Positions 44,009 through 54,369 of a stretch of DNA of 64,000 bases are shown here, one piece after another. The translations under genes were made by a program, and so were the position numbers. The notes beneath the pieces are model-generated. The model made no database searches. It had not been told where the DNA came from and saw only the letters and a list, made by a program, of their open reading frames with translations. How positions within the stretch are numbered: position 1 is the stretch's first letter; the number at the start of each line of letters is the position of its first letter. Origin of the DNA: Phragmites australis (Eukaryota > Streptophyta > Magnoliopsida > Poales > Poaceae); NCBI RefSeq assembly GCF_958298935.1, contig NC_084936.1, positions 1,681,501 through 1,745,500 on the forward strand. The letters are read 5' to 3'.

Positions 44009-44968
44009 TTATTCCCACTCTTTCAAGTTCTTCTTGTTCATTGTTCGCAGCAGCATTGAAAGTGTTCTATTCACCACCTCAGTTTGCCCATCCGTTTGTG
44101 GGTGACATGTTGTGGAAAGCATCAACTTTGTTCCATGTTTTGCCCACAATGTCTTCCAGAAGTAGCTCAAAAATTTCATGTCACGATCTGAAACAATTGT
44201 CTTCGGCATCCCATGTAATCTCACAATTTCCCTGAAAAACAGATTTGCTATATGGGAAGCATCATCGCTTTTGTGACACGATATAAAATGCGCCATCTTT
44301 GAGAATCTATCAACAACAACAAAAATTGAATCTCTTCCCCTCTTAGTTCTAGGTAATCCCAACACAAAATCCATGCTAATATCCTCCCAAGGAACACTCA
44401 TAACTGGAAGTGGAATATATAAACTATGGGGGTTCAGTTTTGACTTAGCTTTATGGCATGTGACACAGCACTGAACGAATCTCTCAACATCTCTTCTCAT
44501 CTTTGGCCAATAGAAATGGTCGGCCAGCAGCTCATAGGTCTTATCACGTCCAAAGTGACCCATCAATCCACCTGTATGTGCTTCCTGCAACAACAAGAGT
44601 CTAACCGAAGAATTTGGAACACACAACTTGTTAGCTAGAAACAAGAACCCATCATGCAAGTGATATTTCTCCCATCCTTTCTCATTTTTACATTGCTCAT
44701 ATGGTTCTGAAAATTCAGATTCTCCACCATACAATTCTTTCAAACTCTCTAGGCCAGACACCTTCATCTCTAGCTGATTCAACAATACATTTTTACAAGA
44801 CAAAGCATCATCCACAAGATTGTCCTTACCTTTCTTGTATCTCACAACATATGGAAAAGTTTCTATGAACTCAACCCACTTGGTATGTCTACGGTTCAGT
44901 TTAGCTTGGCCCTTCAAGTACTTTAAAGCTTCATGATCTGAATGGATAACAAATTCTTTTAGCCACAA
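44009..44968 (-). pseudogene. Gypsy-3 RNase H end and integrase
   Basis: A 319-codon open stretch. RNase H end: [20 protein letters not shown]. Integrase zinc region: [14 protein letters not shown] with [13 protein letters not shown] core: [20 protein letters not shown] (first Asp), [12 protein letters not shown] (second Asp) and [15 protein letters not shown] (Glu). All three catalytic residues are kept. Confidence 0.92.
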
Positions 44969-44977
44969 GTAATGTTG

Positions 44978-45574
44978 TCAAGTGTCAAGCACTCGAACCA
45001 AAGCATACAACTCTTTGTCATACACGGAATAATTCATTTGTGCACCTTCTAATTTTTCACTAAAATATGCTATAGGTTTTCCTTCTTGCATGAGCACACC
45101 TCCTATACCAATCCCACTAGTATCACATTCAACTTCAAAAGTTTTAGTGAAATCAGGTAAAATCAGTAAAGGTGCTTTGGTCAAACGTTTCTTTAGTTCT
45201 TGAAAAGCATGTTCTTATGATTCTCCCCATTCAAATGCAACACCTTTCTTTGTCAATTCATTCAAGGGTGCAGCTAGGGTACTGAAATCTCTCACAAATC
45301 TCCTATAAAAACCAGCAAGACCATGAAAACTTCTCACCTGGCTTACATTCACAGGAGTTGGCCAATACTTGATTGCTTTCACCTTTGATTCATCCACTTC
45401 AATTCCCTTTCCTGAAACAACAAAGCCAAAAAACACAACCCAACCTGTCCAAAAGGTGCACTTCTCATGGTTAGCGAATAATCTTTCTTTTCTAAGCACA
45501 TCCAAAATTTGCCGAAGATGATCAACATGCTCCTCAAATGACTTGCTGTAAATTAGGATATCATCAAAGTAAAC
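44978..45574 (-). pseudogene. Gypsy-3 RT end and RNase H start
   Basis: 45215-45505 encodes the RT connection ([40 protein letters not shown]). After a stop at about 45215, RNase H begins ([33 protein letters not shown]). A TGA at about 44976 breaks it again. Confidence 0.88.
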
Positions 45575-45852
45575 TGTTGGAGCAAGAGATCATCTTGCCC
45601 GGATAACTACATTTTACCCTATATGGAAGATAAATATATACTGTGGCAACTATTGTGGTGCCTGCCCTCTGAGGGGTGAGCCAGTCGCCAATTGCGGCCC
45701 GGTGCTGCTCTACCGGGGGGGGGGGTGTCAGGACGACCTTCATCGCGCTGGGGTGTCAGGATAAGAACCACTTGTACCGGCATTAATCGCCCATCACCTC
45801 GTGTCAGGTCAGTTGCAAGGGGTGTCCTTTCTTCCCTAATATTGTCTCCGGG

Positions 45853-46104
45853 GACCTGCTGCAACTTTAGGCTTCGGAAGGCTGCACAGGCACCAGAAGG
45901 GTGGCCCGAAGGGGTCCACAGCCTCTGGGGGCCAGGCCTCTTACTGAGGGTCCGGAGGCCGAAGGCTCTGGAGGGACTTGCTGTAGCTTCGAGTCTTCGA
46001 AAGGCCACGTATGTACTGGAGAGGTGGCCCGAAGGGGCCCATAGCCTCTGGAAGTCAGGCCTCCTGCTGAGGGTCCAGAGACCGAAGGCTCTGGAGGGAC
46101 CTTT
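45853..46104. repeat. 124-bp tandem repeat, 2 copies
   Basis: GACCTGCTGCAACTT at 45853 and GACTTGCTGTAGCTT at 45977 begin two copies, each ending CGAAGGCTCTGGAGGGAC. They also share GGTGGCCCGAAGGGG. Confidence 0.85.
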
Positions 46105-46399
46105 GATAGCAATCATCAACCATTATGCTCATCTGCTAGTTTCGAGGTTCCGAGGGGCGAACGGATGTAAATAGAACTAGCTCCAACCCCTTTGAAGTCA
46201 GGCTATCCTGGATCGCTTCCCGTCCATGTAAAAACCTCTCAGCGATCACCGCCGGCGATGAGGTTCGATGGAGGCGACATGGTCCAGAGCCCGTGATGAC
46301 GCTCGACGTGAGAGAGGCCTACCGGAGTGTCATGGTGAAGCCGGAGGCAGAGTCGATGATGAGGCTGAGGGGAGCAGGATGCCACCACCTCAGCATTAA

Positions 46400-47500
46400 G
46401 CGCGGTGGGGCTCGTCAGAGGCTGGACCGTCCGGAGCCTGGCGTCTTGAGCCAGAGACGGAGTCGACGACAGGGCCACGAAAGGCAGCTTGTTACCCCCT
46501 CAGTGGTAGATGCCGGAAGTGGAGTCATCAGCGAAGCTGAGAGGCGTAACAGAGGCGGAACCATTTGGAGCCCCCGGCGGTGGAAGCCAGAGACGGAGTC
46601 GACGACGGGGTTACGGGAGGCAGCCCGTTACCACCTCAGCGGTAGATGCCAGAAGTGGAGTCATTGGTGAAGCTGAGGGGTGTAACGGAGGCAGAGCCGA
46701 TGACGAGGCTGCGGGAGGCAGCCTGTTACTCCCTCAGTGGTAGATGCCGGAAGTGGAGTCATCGGCGAAGCTGAGGGGTGTAACGGAGGCGGAGCCGTCC
46801 GAAGCCCCCAGCGGTGGAAGCCGGAGACGTTGTTGACGACTGGGCTGCGGGAGGCAGCTCGTTACCCCCTCAGTGGTAGAAGCCGGAAGTGGAGTCATCG
46901 GCGATGCTGAGGGGCGTAACGGGGGCGGAGCCGTCCGAAGCCCCCGACGGTTGAAGCCGGAGATGGAGTCAGCGACGGTGCTGTAGGAGGCAGCCCGTTA
47001 CCCCCTCAACGGTAGATGCTAGAAGTGGAGTTATCGGCGAAGCTGAGGGGTGTAACGGAGGCGGAGCCGTCTAGATCCCCCGGTGGTGGAAGCCGGAGAT
47101 GGAGTCGACGATGGGGCTACGGGAGGCAGCCCGTTACCCCTCAATGGTAGATGCCAGAAGTGGAGTCATCGGTGAAGCTGAGGGGCGTAACGGAGGCGGA
47201 GCCGATGATGAGGCTACGGGAGGTAGCCCGTTATCCCCTCAGCGGTAGATGCCGGAAGTGGAGTCATCGGCGAAGCTGAGGGGTGTAACGAAGGCGGAGC
47301 TGATGACGAGGTTGCGGGAGGCAGCCTGTTACCCCCTCAGTGGTAGATGCCGGAAGTGGAGTCATCGATGAAGCTGAGGGGCGTAACGGAGGCAGAGCCG
47401 ATGACAAGGCTACGGGAGGTAGCCCGTTAGCCCCTCAGCGGTAGATGCCGGAAGTGGAGTCATCAGCGAAGCTGAGGGGCGTAACGAAGGCGGAGTCGTT
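46400..47500. repeat. Minisatellite of ~97- and ~130-147-bp units, about 9 copies
   Basis: The phrase GGAAGTGGAGTCATC recurs about nine times, with GAAGCTGAGGGGTGTAACGG after it and GGGAGGCAGCCCGTTACC before it. Spacings fall into a short class (~96-101 bp) and a long class (~129-147 bp), the long one carrying an extra segment with GTGGAAGCCGGAGACGGAGT. Confidence 0.85.
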
Positions 47501-47587
47501 CGGAGCCTGCGTACTCCGAGTCCCACTCATGTTTGTTGGAATTTCCGCTCCTGCATTGTGCCTCTAATTGTTTGGAGAATAATTATC

Positions 47588-47778
47588 TCTCCAGTACAGA
47601 GGCTTTGCCTTTAAGATGTCGGAGGGTTTTCTACCTCTCTGGCACGGAGGCTTTGCCTTCAAGATGCCGGAGGGTTTTCTACCTCTCCGGCACGGAGGCT
47701 TTGCCTTCAAGATGCTGGAGGGTTTTCTACCTCTCTGACACGGAGGCTTTGCCTTCAAGATGCCGGAGGGTTTTGCTT
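47588..47778. repeat. 48-bp tandem repeat, 4 copies
   Basis: Units of GGCACGGAGGCTTTGCCTTC plus a segment ending in TACCTCTC, period 48. Diverged copies continue at about 48130-48540. The period is divisible by three, so a 16-residue repeat stays open on minus without being a gene. Confidence 0.88.
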
Positions 47779-48589
47779 TTGAACATAATATGCTCTGATA
47801 GGGAATAGCAAAATTCTGCAACCTGTGCAGGATCGACCAAGCCTTCTGGCTCCCTGACTCCCCGGCCCCCTCGCACCTTTTGGCCGTGAGCAGGCGGAGG
47901 GCACGTTCTATTAGCGCTAATGTCTTGGCCTTAGCCAAGGCAGGGAAGCTTCTAAGACGGTTGTACCACCTGTAAGCATATGTATATGTACGTAGGTATG
48001 TATGTACGTATGATGTATGAGTGTATGTATGTATGATGTATGAATGTATGTATGTATGATGTATGTATGATGTGTGCATATGTATGAATAAGTTGCACAC
48101 TCATTTTTTGTGCGTAGAGTGGACCTATGCGTAGAGTGTTATACCTCTTCGGCACGGATGCTTTGCCTTCAAGATGCCAGAGGTTTTTTTTACCTCTCCG
48201 CCACGTAGGTCAGCTAGGCATTAAAGATGGAGGAGGGTATATGCCTGTTCAGCACGGAGGCTATGACTTCAAGATGCTAGAGCGGTCTTTGCCTCTCCGC
48301 CACGTAGGTTAGCTAGACCTTAAAGATGGCGGAGGGAATATGCCTGTCTGGCACGGAGGCAGTGCCTTCAAGATGCCGGAGCGGTCTTTGCCTCTCCACC
48401 ACGTAGGTTAGCTAGACCTTAAAGATGGCAGAGGGATATACTTCTCTGGCATGGAGGCACTGCATTCAAGATGCCGGAGGGATTTATACCTCTTTGGCAC
48501 GGAGGCACTACCTTCAAGATGCCTGAGGGTTTTTAGATGATAGGTCTTTAAGACCTCTCCACCACCGAGGCTATGCTATCGGTGAGGAG

Positions 48590-49205
48590 GTTTTTAAAAC
48601 ATCTCCGCTTTGCGGAGGTTTTTGAAACATCTCCATTTTGCGGAGGTTTTGGAAGACTCTCCATTTTTACAGAGGTTTTTGCGAAGGTTTTGTAAGACTC
48701 TCTGTTTTTACGGAGGTTTTGGAAGTCTCTCCATTTTGGCGGAGGTTTGGTAAGACTCTCTGTCTTGCGGAGGTTTTGGAGGATTCTCCGTTTTTGCTGG
48801 AGGTTTAGTGGGACTCTCCATTTTGGCGGAGGTTTTTGTAAGACATTATGTCTCGCGGAGGTTTTCGGAAGTCTCTCTGTTTTTGCCGTAGGCTTTGTAA
48901 GACTCCCCATTTTTGCCGGAGCTTTCGCAGGACTCTCCGTTTTTGCCGGAGGTTTTGTAAGTCTCTCCGTTTTTGCCAGAGGTTTTGTAAGATTCTCCGT
49001 TTTTGTCGGAGCTTTCGCAGGACTCTCCGTTTTTGCCAGAAGTTTTGTAAGTTTCTCCGTTTTTGCTGGAGGTTTTATAAGATTCTCCATTTTTGTTGGA
49101 GGTTTTGTAGGACTCTTCGTTTTTGCCGGAGGTTTTGTTGGTCTCTCCGTTTTTGCCAGAGGTTTCGTAAGTCTCTCCGTTTCTGCCGGAGCTTTTGTAT
49201 CCCCT
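48590..49205. repeat. 30-bp tandem repeat, about 20 units
   Basis: From 48940 to 49200 the units are regular, each like TCTCCGTTTTTGCCGGAGGT followed by TTTGTAAG. Earlier units (48590-48940) vary from 28 to 33 bp. Because the period is 30, long decapeptide-repeat frames are open on both strands; these are by-products of the repeat. Confidence 0.9.
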
Positions 49206-49239
49206 TTGGCATGTATTAATGTCAAAGGCTCTACACACT

Positions 49240-49780
49240 ATCGAAGGTACGTAATACCTTCCAAGAAACCTAGGCAGTCTTGCCTTCCAGGTGACCCAGG
49301 CATGCTACACGCACGGTGTGTAGGCTTGTCGTGCTCCCGAGGAAACGCCCCGGGTGCACCGCAACACTGTCCACCAAGGGTGTGCCCTGGCGCGTGGCAT
49401 TTATATGACTGAAGCTATGCAATACTTTCCAGGAAACCTAGGCTTGATGCCTTCGCGGTGACCTAGGCATGCCGCGCTCGCGGTATATAAGCATGTCGTG
49501 CAACGAGGATTCCTTGCGACAGCATTCCTCATAGCATCGCATCCTCACATCAAGGTCATCCCTTGATATGCGGTGCCCACACTACCGAGGCTATGCAATG
49601 CCTTCCTAGACAGCTTGGCATAATCTGCCTTTTAGGTGACGTAGGCATGCTGCGCAGCTGCAGGTGTGTGGGCCTCACTGTCTACCAAGACTACACGATA
49701 CCTTCCAGGAAACCTAGGCAGTCTTGCCTTCCAGGTGACCTAGGCATGCTGCGTCCATGGTACGTGGGTTTTTGCATGGT
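49240..49780. repeat. Diverged repeats of ~100-170 bp
   Basis: Four loose units contain CCTTCCAGGAAACCTAGGCA, GTGACCTAGGCATGC and TGTCGTG-like segments, starting near 49250, 49420, 49590 and 49690. Confidence 0.7.
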
Positions 49781-50121
49781 TATGTACTAGTTAAGTTTTG
49801 CAGTCTACTGTTGGCAATAAGCAGCTAATTGCAGTATAGGACATAGCTAGGTTAGATGACTATTCATAACTCATGTCAAATGAAGGTGTAACTTAAGTTC
49901 TACTGCTTACCGCTAAACAGGGACGTAATCTAGATTTACCATTTCTACCTAGTGGCTATCTGTTGTAAAAACTTCTAGCAGTAAGGTTGGAGGGCTCCAA
50001 CATATTTTGATCTTACTGTACGAAAGATAGACCAACTAGGTAAACTATCAATAGGTAATAGTGGTTATACCTATGACAGAATAAGGCCTCTATTATGAGG
50101 CTTAAAGGCCTCAAAGCCTAC

Positions 50122-50545
50122 GGCTAGGCCGGGAGAGGTGGTCCTCGACCCCCTCGGCCCTTAGCCGTTGCCCGACTCCGGAGGTAATCCATCCGGAGCC
50201 TGGCGATGGCGTGTCAGAGGTGGAGCCGAAGGCTAGTCGGGAGAGGTGGTCCTCGACCCCCTCGGCCCATAGCCATTTTCCTGGCTCCGGAGGTAATCCG
50301 TCCGGAGCCTGGCGATGGCATGTCAAAGGTGGAGCCGAAGGCTAGTCGAGAGAGGTGGTCCTCGACCCCTCGACACTTAGCTGTTTGCCCGGCTGTAGAG
50401 GTAATCTGTCCTGAGCCTTGCGACGGCGTGTCGGAGGTGGAGCCGAAGGCTAGTCGGGAGAGGTGGTCCTCGACCCCCTCGGCCCTTAGTCGTTTGCCCA
50501 GCTCTGAAGGTAATCCGTCCGGAGCCTGGCGACGGCATGTTCCCT
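50122..50545. repeat. 109-bp tandem repeat, 4 copies
   Basis: GGCTAGTCGGGAGAGGTGGT starts at 50122, 50231, 50340 and 50448, each followed by TCCTCGACCCC and GGTAATCCGTCCGGAGCCTG. The last copy stops at about 50540, where the transposase pseudogene begins. The 50003-50121 interval before it shows nothing recognisable. Confidence 0.9.
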
Positions 50546-50559
50546 CTCCTTTTTAGCTC

Positions 50560-51758
50560 TTGTTCAAGCATTTCCATCATCCTAGCTTGTTCTGCCTCTC
50601 GTTCTGCATCTCGCTCTGCTTGGGATCTCTTTCGGCTCTTGTAACTGTCGACTTTGCCTAGGAATCCATATTTCTAATCCATCACCCCAACGCCCCGTGT
50701 GCGACCACTATGCTCCTTGTTTCCCAAGGCCAAAGTGAGCTCGTCCCTATCCCTGTCTGGCTTGAAAGAGCCTTGTGCAGACTGCTCATGGGCTTCCGCA
50801 CGTTTTTTGCAAGCGTTTGCGTCACTTCTTGGTCTTTGGAGGTCGTAAAGCATAAGCTTCCATCATACGAGTACGGAGCACCCCTCCCAAGAAGTAAGCA
50901 CGTCGATCGATCACTACAGCCCTCCGTCTCAGGCGTGACACCTCTCTCTCATAGTTGATCTAGCTGTTGTTGCCACTGCCATTCTTTCCTCACGTACCCA
51001 CGACTGCCGACTTTGTGGGGGTAGAGGTTCTTCATTGAGTTCGCTTTGTTCACCGCACTCAACCTCTGTGCTTCTTCCAATGACTTGTACTCTGCAAAGG
51101 CTTACCAATGATCTTCCAGTTGCGGCCACTTACGGAAATCTGGCATTGTACCTTTCTGCACATATGTTCTGTTCAGTGTGCCCTTCCAGTTCTGAAATGA
51201 AAGGCCTATGATCATTAGCGTCTTACACTTAACTACTTCCATATCTGTCCCTTCATGGAAGTTGAACTTCTCTAATATCTTGGGCCACAAGATGTCGTTC
51301 TTGATTGAATCAGGAACCACATGCGGATCACCTCGTTCGCTAGTCCAAAATCTGTAGCTGATGGGCACGTGATCCTTAACAGCAATCCCACAGACTGACT
51401 TGTATGGCCCCAGAACTCTCTCAGGTGCAGTTGGCTCCCCTGCTGAAGAGACCTCCGTGATCACAAATCGCCCGGTAGGCATCTTCGAGGGACCTCGGAC
51501 ACGATGCCGCACCTGGGATTGCTCATTGTCATGACCCTCCGGAGCATCAAGCATCTACGCAGATGCGAGAAAACTATTGGGAACCTATACGATAATATGT
51601 AGAAGAGATGCATTCATCTAATTATGAATTACCTCATCGACTCCACAGGTGCCTATTTGTTCCAGGTTGAGGTAGTGGCTCGGGCTACCTTCTTCAATGT
51701 TTGACGGTAGCACTACATCTTCTAGCACCTGGGCCGAATCGGTGGTTGGTGGTGCCAT
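50560..51758 (-). pseudogene. Transposase_24 (Ptta/En/Spm-type) pseudogene
   Basis: Exon 1 (51633-51758) starts at ATG 51758 and ends at a GT donor. Exon 2 begins at 51554 after a TAG acceptor. It encodes the plant transposase domain typical of CACTA elements: YRFWTSERGDPHVVPDSIKN, CKTLMIIGLSFQNWKGTLNR, then (after a TAA at about 51102) NKANSMKNLYPHKVGSRGYV, RGVTPETEGCSDRS and LLGRGAPYSYDGSL. A second stop lies in QLDQL-stop-ERGV near 50955. After a frameshift the tail is a charged coiled coil (SQAERDAEREAEQARMMEML) ending near 50560. Clearly non-functional. Confidence 0.78.
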
Positions 51759-52123
51759 TCCTTCCTATAAGTTCTGCATACGATGATGACTAGCGGTTGA
51801 GTAGTATACATATAGAGAGCTGAGAAAGGAGGGAGGTAGAGATAAAGCCGACGAGGGAGGGAGAGAGGCTGTCGAAAGAGTGAGATAACCATGAAGGAGT
51901 CAATAGATAGAATGCATACACATACAATATTGTAATTGAGTACGTTAGAACCACATTTAACAAAAAAAAAGTCACATCTAACGTAGCAAAATAGGCATAA
52001 GGGTACTGACAATTGACACATTGTTCTTACAAGTCAGCAATATCTTACATAGCAAAATAATGATGATTGATCCAACAAAGAGTATATTATTTGATTGATC
52101 CACATCAGATTATGGAGATAATT

Positions 52124-52214
52124 ATATACGACTGCAAGCTCGACTGGGATAGTGAAAAGACGTGCTAGGTGCATGTGTAATAACCATCCCAGTCGAGCTT
52201 TGCAGTCATATGTA
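52124..52214. repeat. Near-perfect hairpin, 27-bp stem and 35-nt loop
   Basis: The arm 52124-52150 (ACTGCAAGCTCGACTGGGAT core) pairs with 52186-52214 (ATCCCAGTCGAGCTTTGCAG core) with a single bulged base and a few end mismatches. It lies in the presumed intron or upstream region of the transposase pseudogene. The 51760-52123 and 52215-53007 intervals show no coding signal. Confidence 0.8.
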
Positions 52215-53007
52215 TGGTAAATAGTTATCTCATTTCATCATTTGCGACTGCAAAATATGCTTGAGGACCACCCAAATATAAAAATCAAGAAACAAAGTAG
52301 TTCATATACACTAAACATGAATATACACGTAAGTGCCATAAGTACAGAAGCAAAACCACCTCCCATCAAGCAAGATAATGAACTGAACAGCATATGGATG
52401 ATTGAATAAAATTGCTCTCAGATAAATATAACAATTGGCCCCAGGACTATGATATCCTGCTCCCTAATTGTCCATTTGACACATCACAAGCTGGGCTAGA
52501 AGCTAAGATCACAACTAGATGTAAAACTGAAAAAAAATGTTATCTGAAATTGAGCTTTCTTCCTGGAAAATGCTGTTGGACATAAAAGCTGATAGGGAGA
52601 GGATTACTCTTTGAGAAACAAACACTAACCGAGTAGCAAAATATCAGAGCAGTACCAAAGGTTTTCCTGCTCTTCCAGAATTCAATCAAAACAAGATTAA
52701 TTGAATCAACAAATACAGCAGCACCTAGTCCAAGAATCAAGCCTAACTGGCAATGTACAGACTACCAACAATAAGCACAGGGACTAAACAATGGAATGCA
52801 CCACTACTATAAGGGCAATCTGTGCCGATCCAACAATAGAGAACAAACAGATTTAACACCTATTGCACTTAGACATCTAGCCCAACCTTAGTGTTCCATT
52901 TGATCATCACAGAGCATATCACCAACACAGCACCACCACCAATCGATTGCCTGAGCACCAAAGTTCTAAACACCAGAACCGAGCTCACTCGGCCCAATTT
53001 CAATTGA

Positions 53008-53571
53008 CTAAACCACCCAGTGGTGAAACAAGAACTCAATTACCAAATCAACCATTAACCTCACAGTACCTATCACTTCACAGCAACTACAAACACCGTC
53101 TGGGAGGTGGAGGGAGACGGCGGGCGGTGGAGTACTCACCGCGATGATGTATTGGAGCTCGGGGACGACAGCGAGGGGGCGACCGCGTGGAGGAACACGG
53201 CCTCGGGGACGGGGCGGCGGTGTAGAGGCAGGCGACTCCGAGGAAGGCGGTGTTGGGGACTGAGGACGAGGTCGGCGTCGGGGAGGAGGATGACGGTGTC
53301 GAGGAGGATAAGGAACGGCGTCGAGGAGGACGAGAATGGTGCTAGGGAGGAGGACGGCGACTGCGGCGGGGAGGAGGATGACGGCGTTGAGGAGGACGGG
53401 AATGGCACCGGGCAGGAGGACGGCGATGGCGGTGGGGAGGAGGATGACGACGTCGAGGAGGACACGGACAGCGGGCACGGGCTCGTGGACTTCCGGCGGC
53501 GTGGGCTCCTCGGCGTCATGAGGCATTTCGGCGGACGGCACAGGGAACGGGAAAAATTTTCTAAGTGTCAA
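53008..53571 (-). CDS. Low-complexity repeat frame, possible first exon in the CACTA region
   Basis: A 187-codon minus frame starting MTLRKFFPFPVPSAEMPHDA holds repeats of the type VILLPAAVAVLLP (four loose copies), then a Pro/Arg-rich part. A GTGAGT donor at about 53136 (after LQYIIA) would end an exon. The underlying DNA is a degenerate 33-48-bp GAGGAGGACGGCGATGG-like repeat, so the opposite strand is open too (53107-53604). It may be a host-gene piece captured by the CACTA element or only a repeat; evidence for a real protein is weak. Confidence 0.25.
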   Translation of the reverse strand: MTLRKFFPFPVPSAEMPHDAEEPTPPEVHEPVPAVRVLLDVVILLPTAIAVLLPGAIPVLLNAVILLPAAVAVLLPSTILVLLDAVPYPPRHRHPPPRRRPRPQSPTPPSSESPASTPPPRPRGRVPPRGRPLAVVPELQYIIAVSTPPPAVSLHLPDGVCSCCEVIGTVRLMVDLVIEFLFHHWVV

Positions 53572-53740
53572 AGGGCGCAGGGCGTCGAGCTATTTTATAA
53601 GTGAGGAATTTCATTGCCCGCTCAATATGACCATCGGCAGTGAAAGTAGTTTTAGTGCCGGCCCAATATGTCTACCGACAGTGAAACCCCTTTCATTGCT
53701 GGTACCGCGGGGTGCAAAAAATTTATTTTAGCTTCGCACG

Positions 53741-53810
53741 GGAGCAGAGACTCGAACCCAAGCCCTACACCAAGTAAGACTGAACAAACCGCTGCGCTAC
53801 TCAGGTGATT
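53741..53810 (-). ncRNA. tRNA-like (pol III promoter) relic
   Basis: On minus, TAGCGCAGCGG (53789-53799) resembles an A box and GGTTCGAGTCT (53748-53758) a B box, about 31 bp apart, as in a tRNA or tRNA-derived SINE head. The acceptor stem does not pair well, so an active tRNA is unlikely. It lies between CACTA subterminal repeats. The 53811-54110 interval is otherwise AT-rich without a gene. Confidence 0.4.
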
Positions 53811-54369
53811 TCGATTGAGTTTGTACTATCTATATTTATTAACATTAAGTTGACCTAGCAGACCTAATACATATTTATTTAAATTTGAACTTGCTATATA
53901 CCAAAATTAATTTTTGTATATACCTAAAATCAAAAATCAATATGGTCAATAATAAATATATATTCCACCATACACTACAAATTGAAGCTTCCATAACAAA
54001 AGTGAGGTATAATTGCCGCCACCGAGCAAGAACAGAGCTCCTCTCTGTTATGCTCGAGCTTGCGGAAGGAGAGGATGACTTTTATATAGTCGGGACATCA
54101 ATGCCGGCTCATTTAACCAGTCGGCAGTGATGTTATACTATCACTGCCAGTTGGTGGATTAAACCGGCAGTGATGAGGGAGCAGGGCATCACTGCCGGCT
54201 CAATCCATCGACAGACCAGCAGTGATGACCCTTATCACTGCCGGTTCATAAGCCACGATGGCTGATTCTTCTCACGCGGCTTATGAACCGGCAGTGATGC
54301 CTCATCATTGCCAACCCATTAGAAACCGGCAGTGATGGATCCGCATATAAGGTCAGTTCTGTAGTAGTG

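Larger units (their letters stand above)
43307..45574 (-). mobile_element. Gypsy-3: 3' half of a Ty3/gypsy element
   Basis: On minus: end of RT (45215-45574), RNase H (44978-45184), integrase (44009-44968) and pol C-terminal tail (43307-43903). The RT catalytic box reads [11 protein letters not shown] near 45540-45572. At 45574/45575 the element is cut by a sequence starting TGTTGGAG, so RT N-terminus, protease and gag are lost. A 3' LTR was not identified below 43307. Confidence 0.88.
45575..50002. mobile_element. Candidate very long LTR or non-autonomous LTR element made of tandem arrays
   Basis: It begins TGTTGGAG and ends CTCCAACA, perfect 8-bp inverted ends of LTR type. It interrupts the gypsy-3 RT on its left edge. 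The 5-bp flanks (TAAAC and TATTT) do not match, so insertion as a unit is not proven. Inside are at least five separate tandem arrays and no gag or pol domain. Confidence 0.45.
50545..54369 (-). mobile_element. Degraded CACTA (En/Spm-like) region
   Basis: The right terminus at 54357-54369 (TTCTGTAGTAGTG) is a CACTA end read inward on minus. Inside it, 54120-54350 and 53610-53700 carry many CCGGCAGTGATG / TCACTGCCGG subterminal repeats in both orientations. A Transposase_24-type pseudogene lies at 50560-51758. A CACTACTATAAGGGC at 52802 could be an inner end of a smaller element, but its 3-bp flank (CAC) does not match TCA after 54369. The left boundary is uncertain. Confidence 0.55.

Noticed and set aside
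46293..46743. Overlapping plus frames of 125 and 77 codons
   Set aside because: They fall in the 97/140-bp minisatellite and have no domain.
48590..49205. Possible CRISPR-like array
   Set aside because: Units are contiguous with no unique spacers, and the context is a plant nuclear retroelement region.
48747..49412. 221-codon plus frame and overlapping minus frames with repeated peptides
   Set aside because: They are by-products of a 30-bp tandem repeat; both strands and several frames are open and no domain is present.
53741..53810. Functional tRNA gene
   Set aside because: A-box and B-box-like sequences are present, but the acceptor and anticodon stems do not pair.
52802..54369. CACTA element bounded by CACTACTATAAGG at 52802 and the end at 54369
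   Set aside because: The 3-bp flanks (CAC and TCA) do not match and subterminal repeats are missing near 52802.
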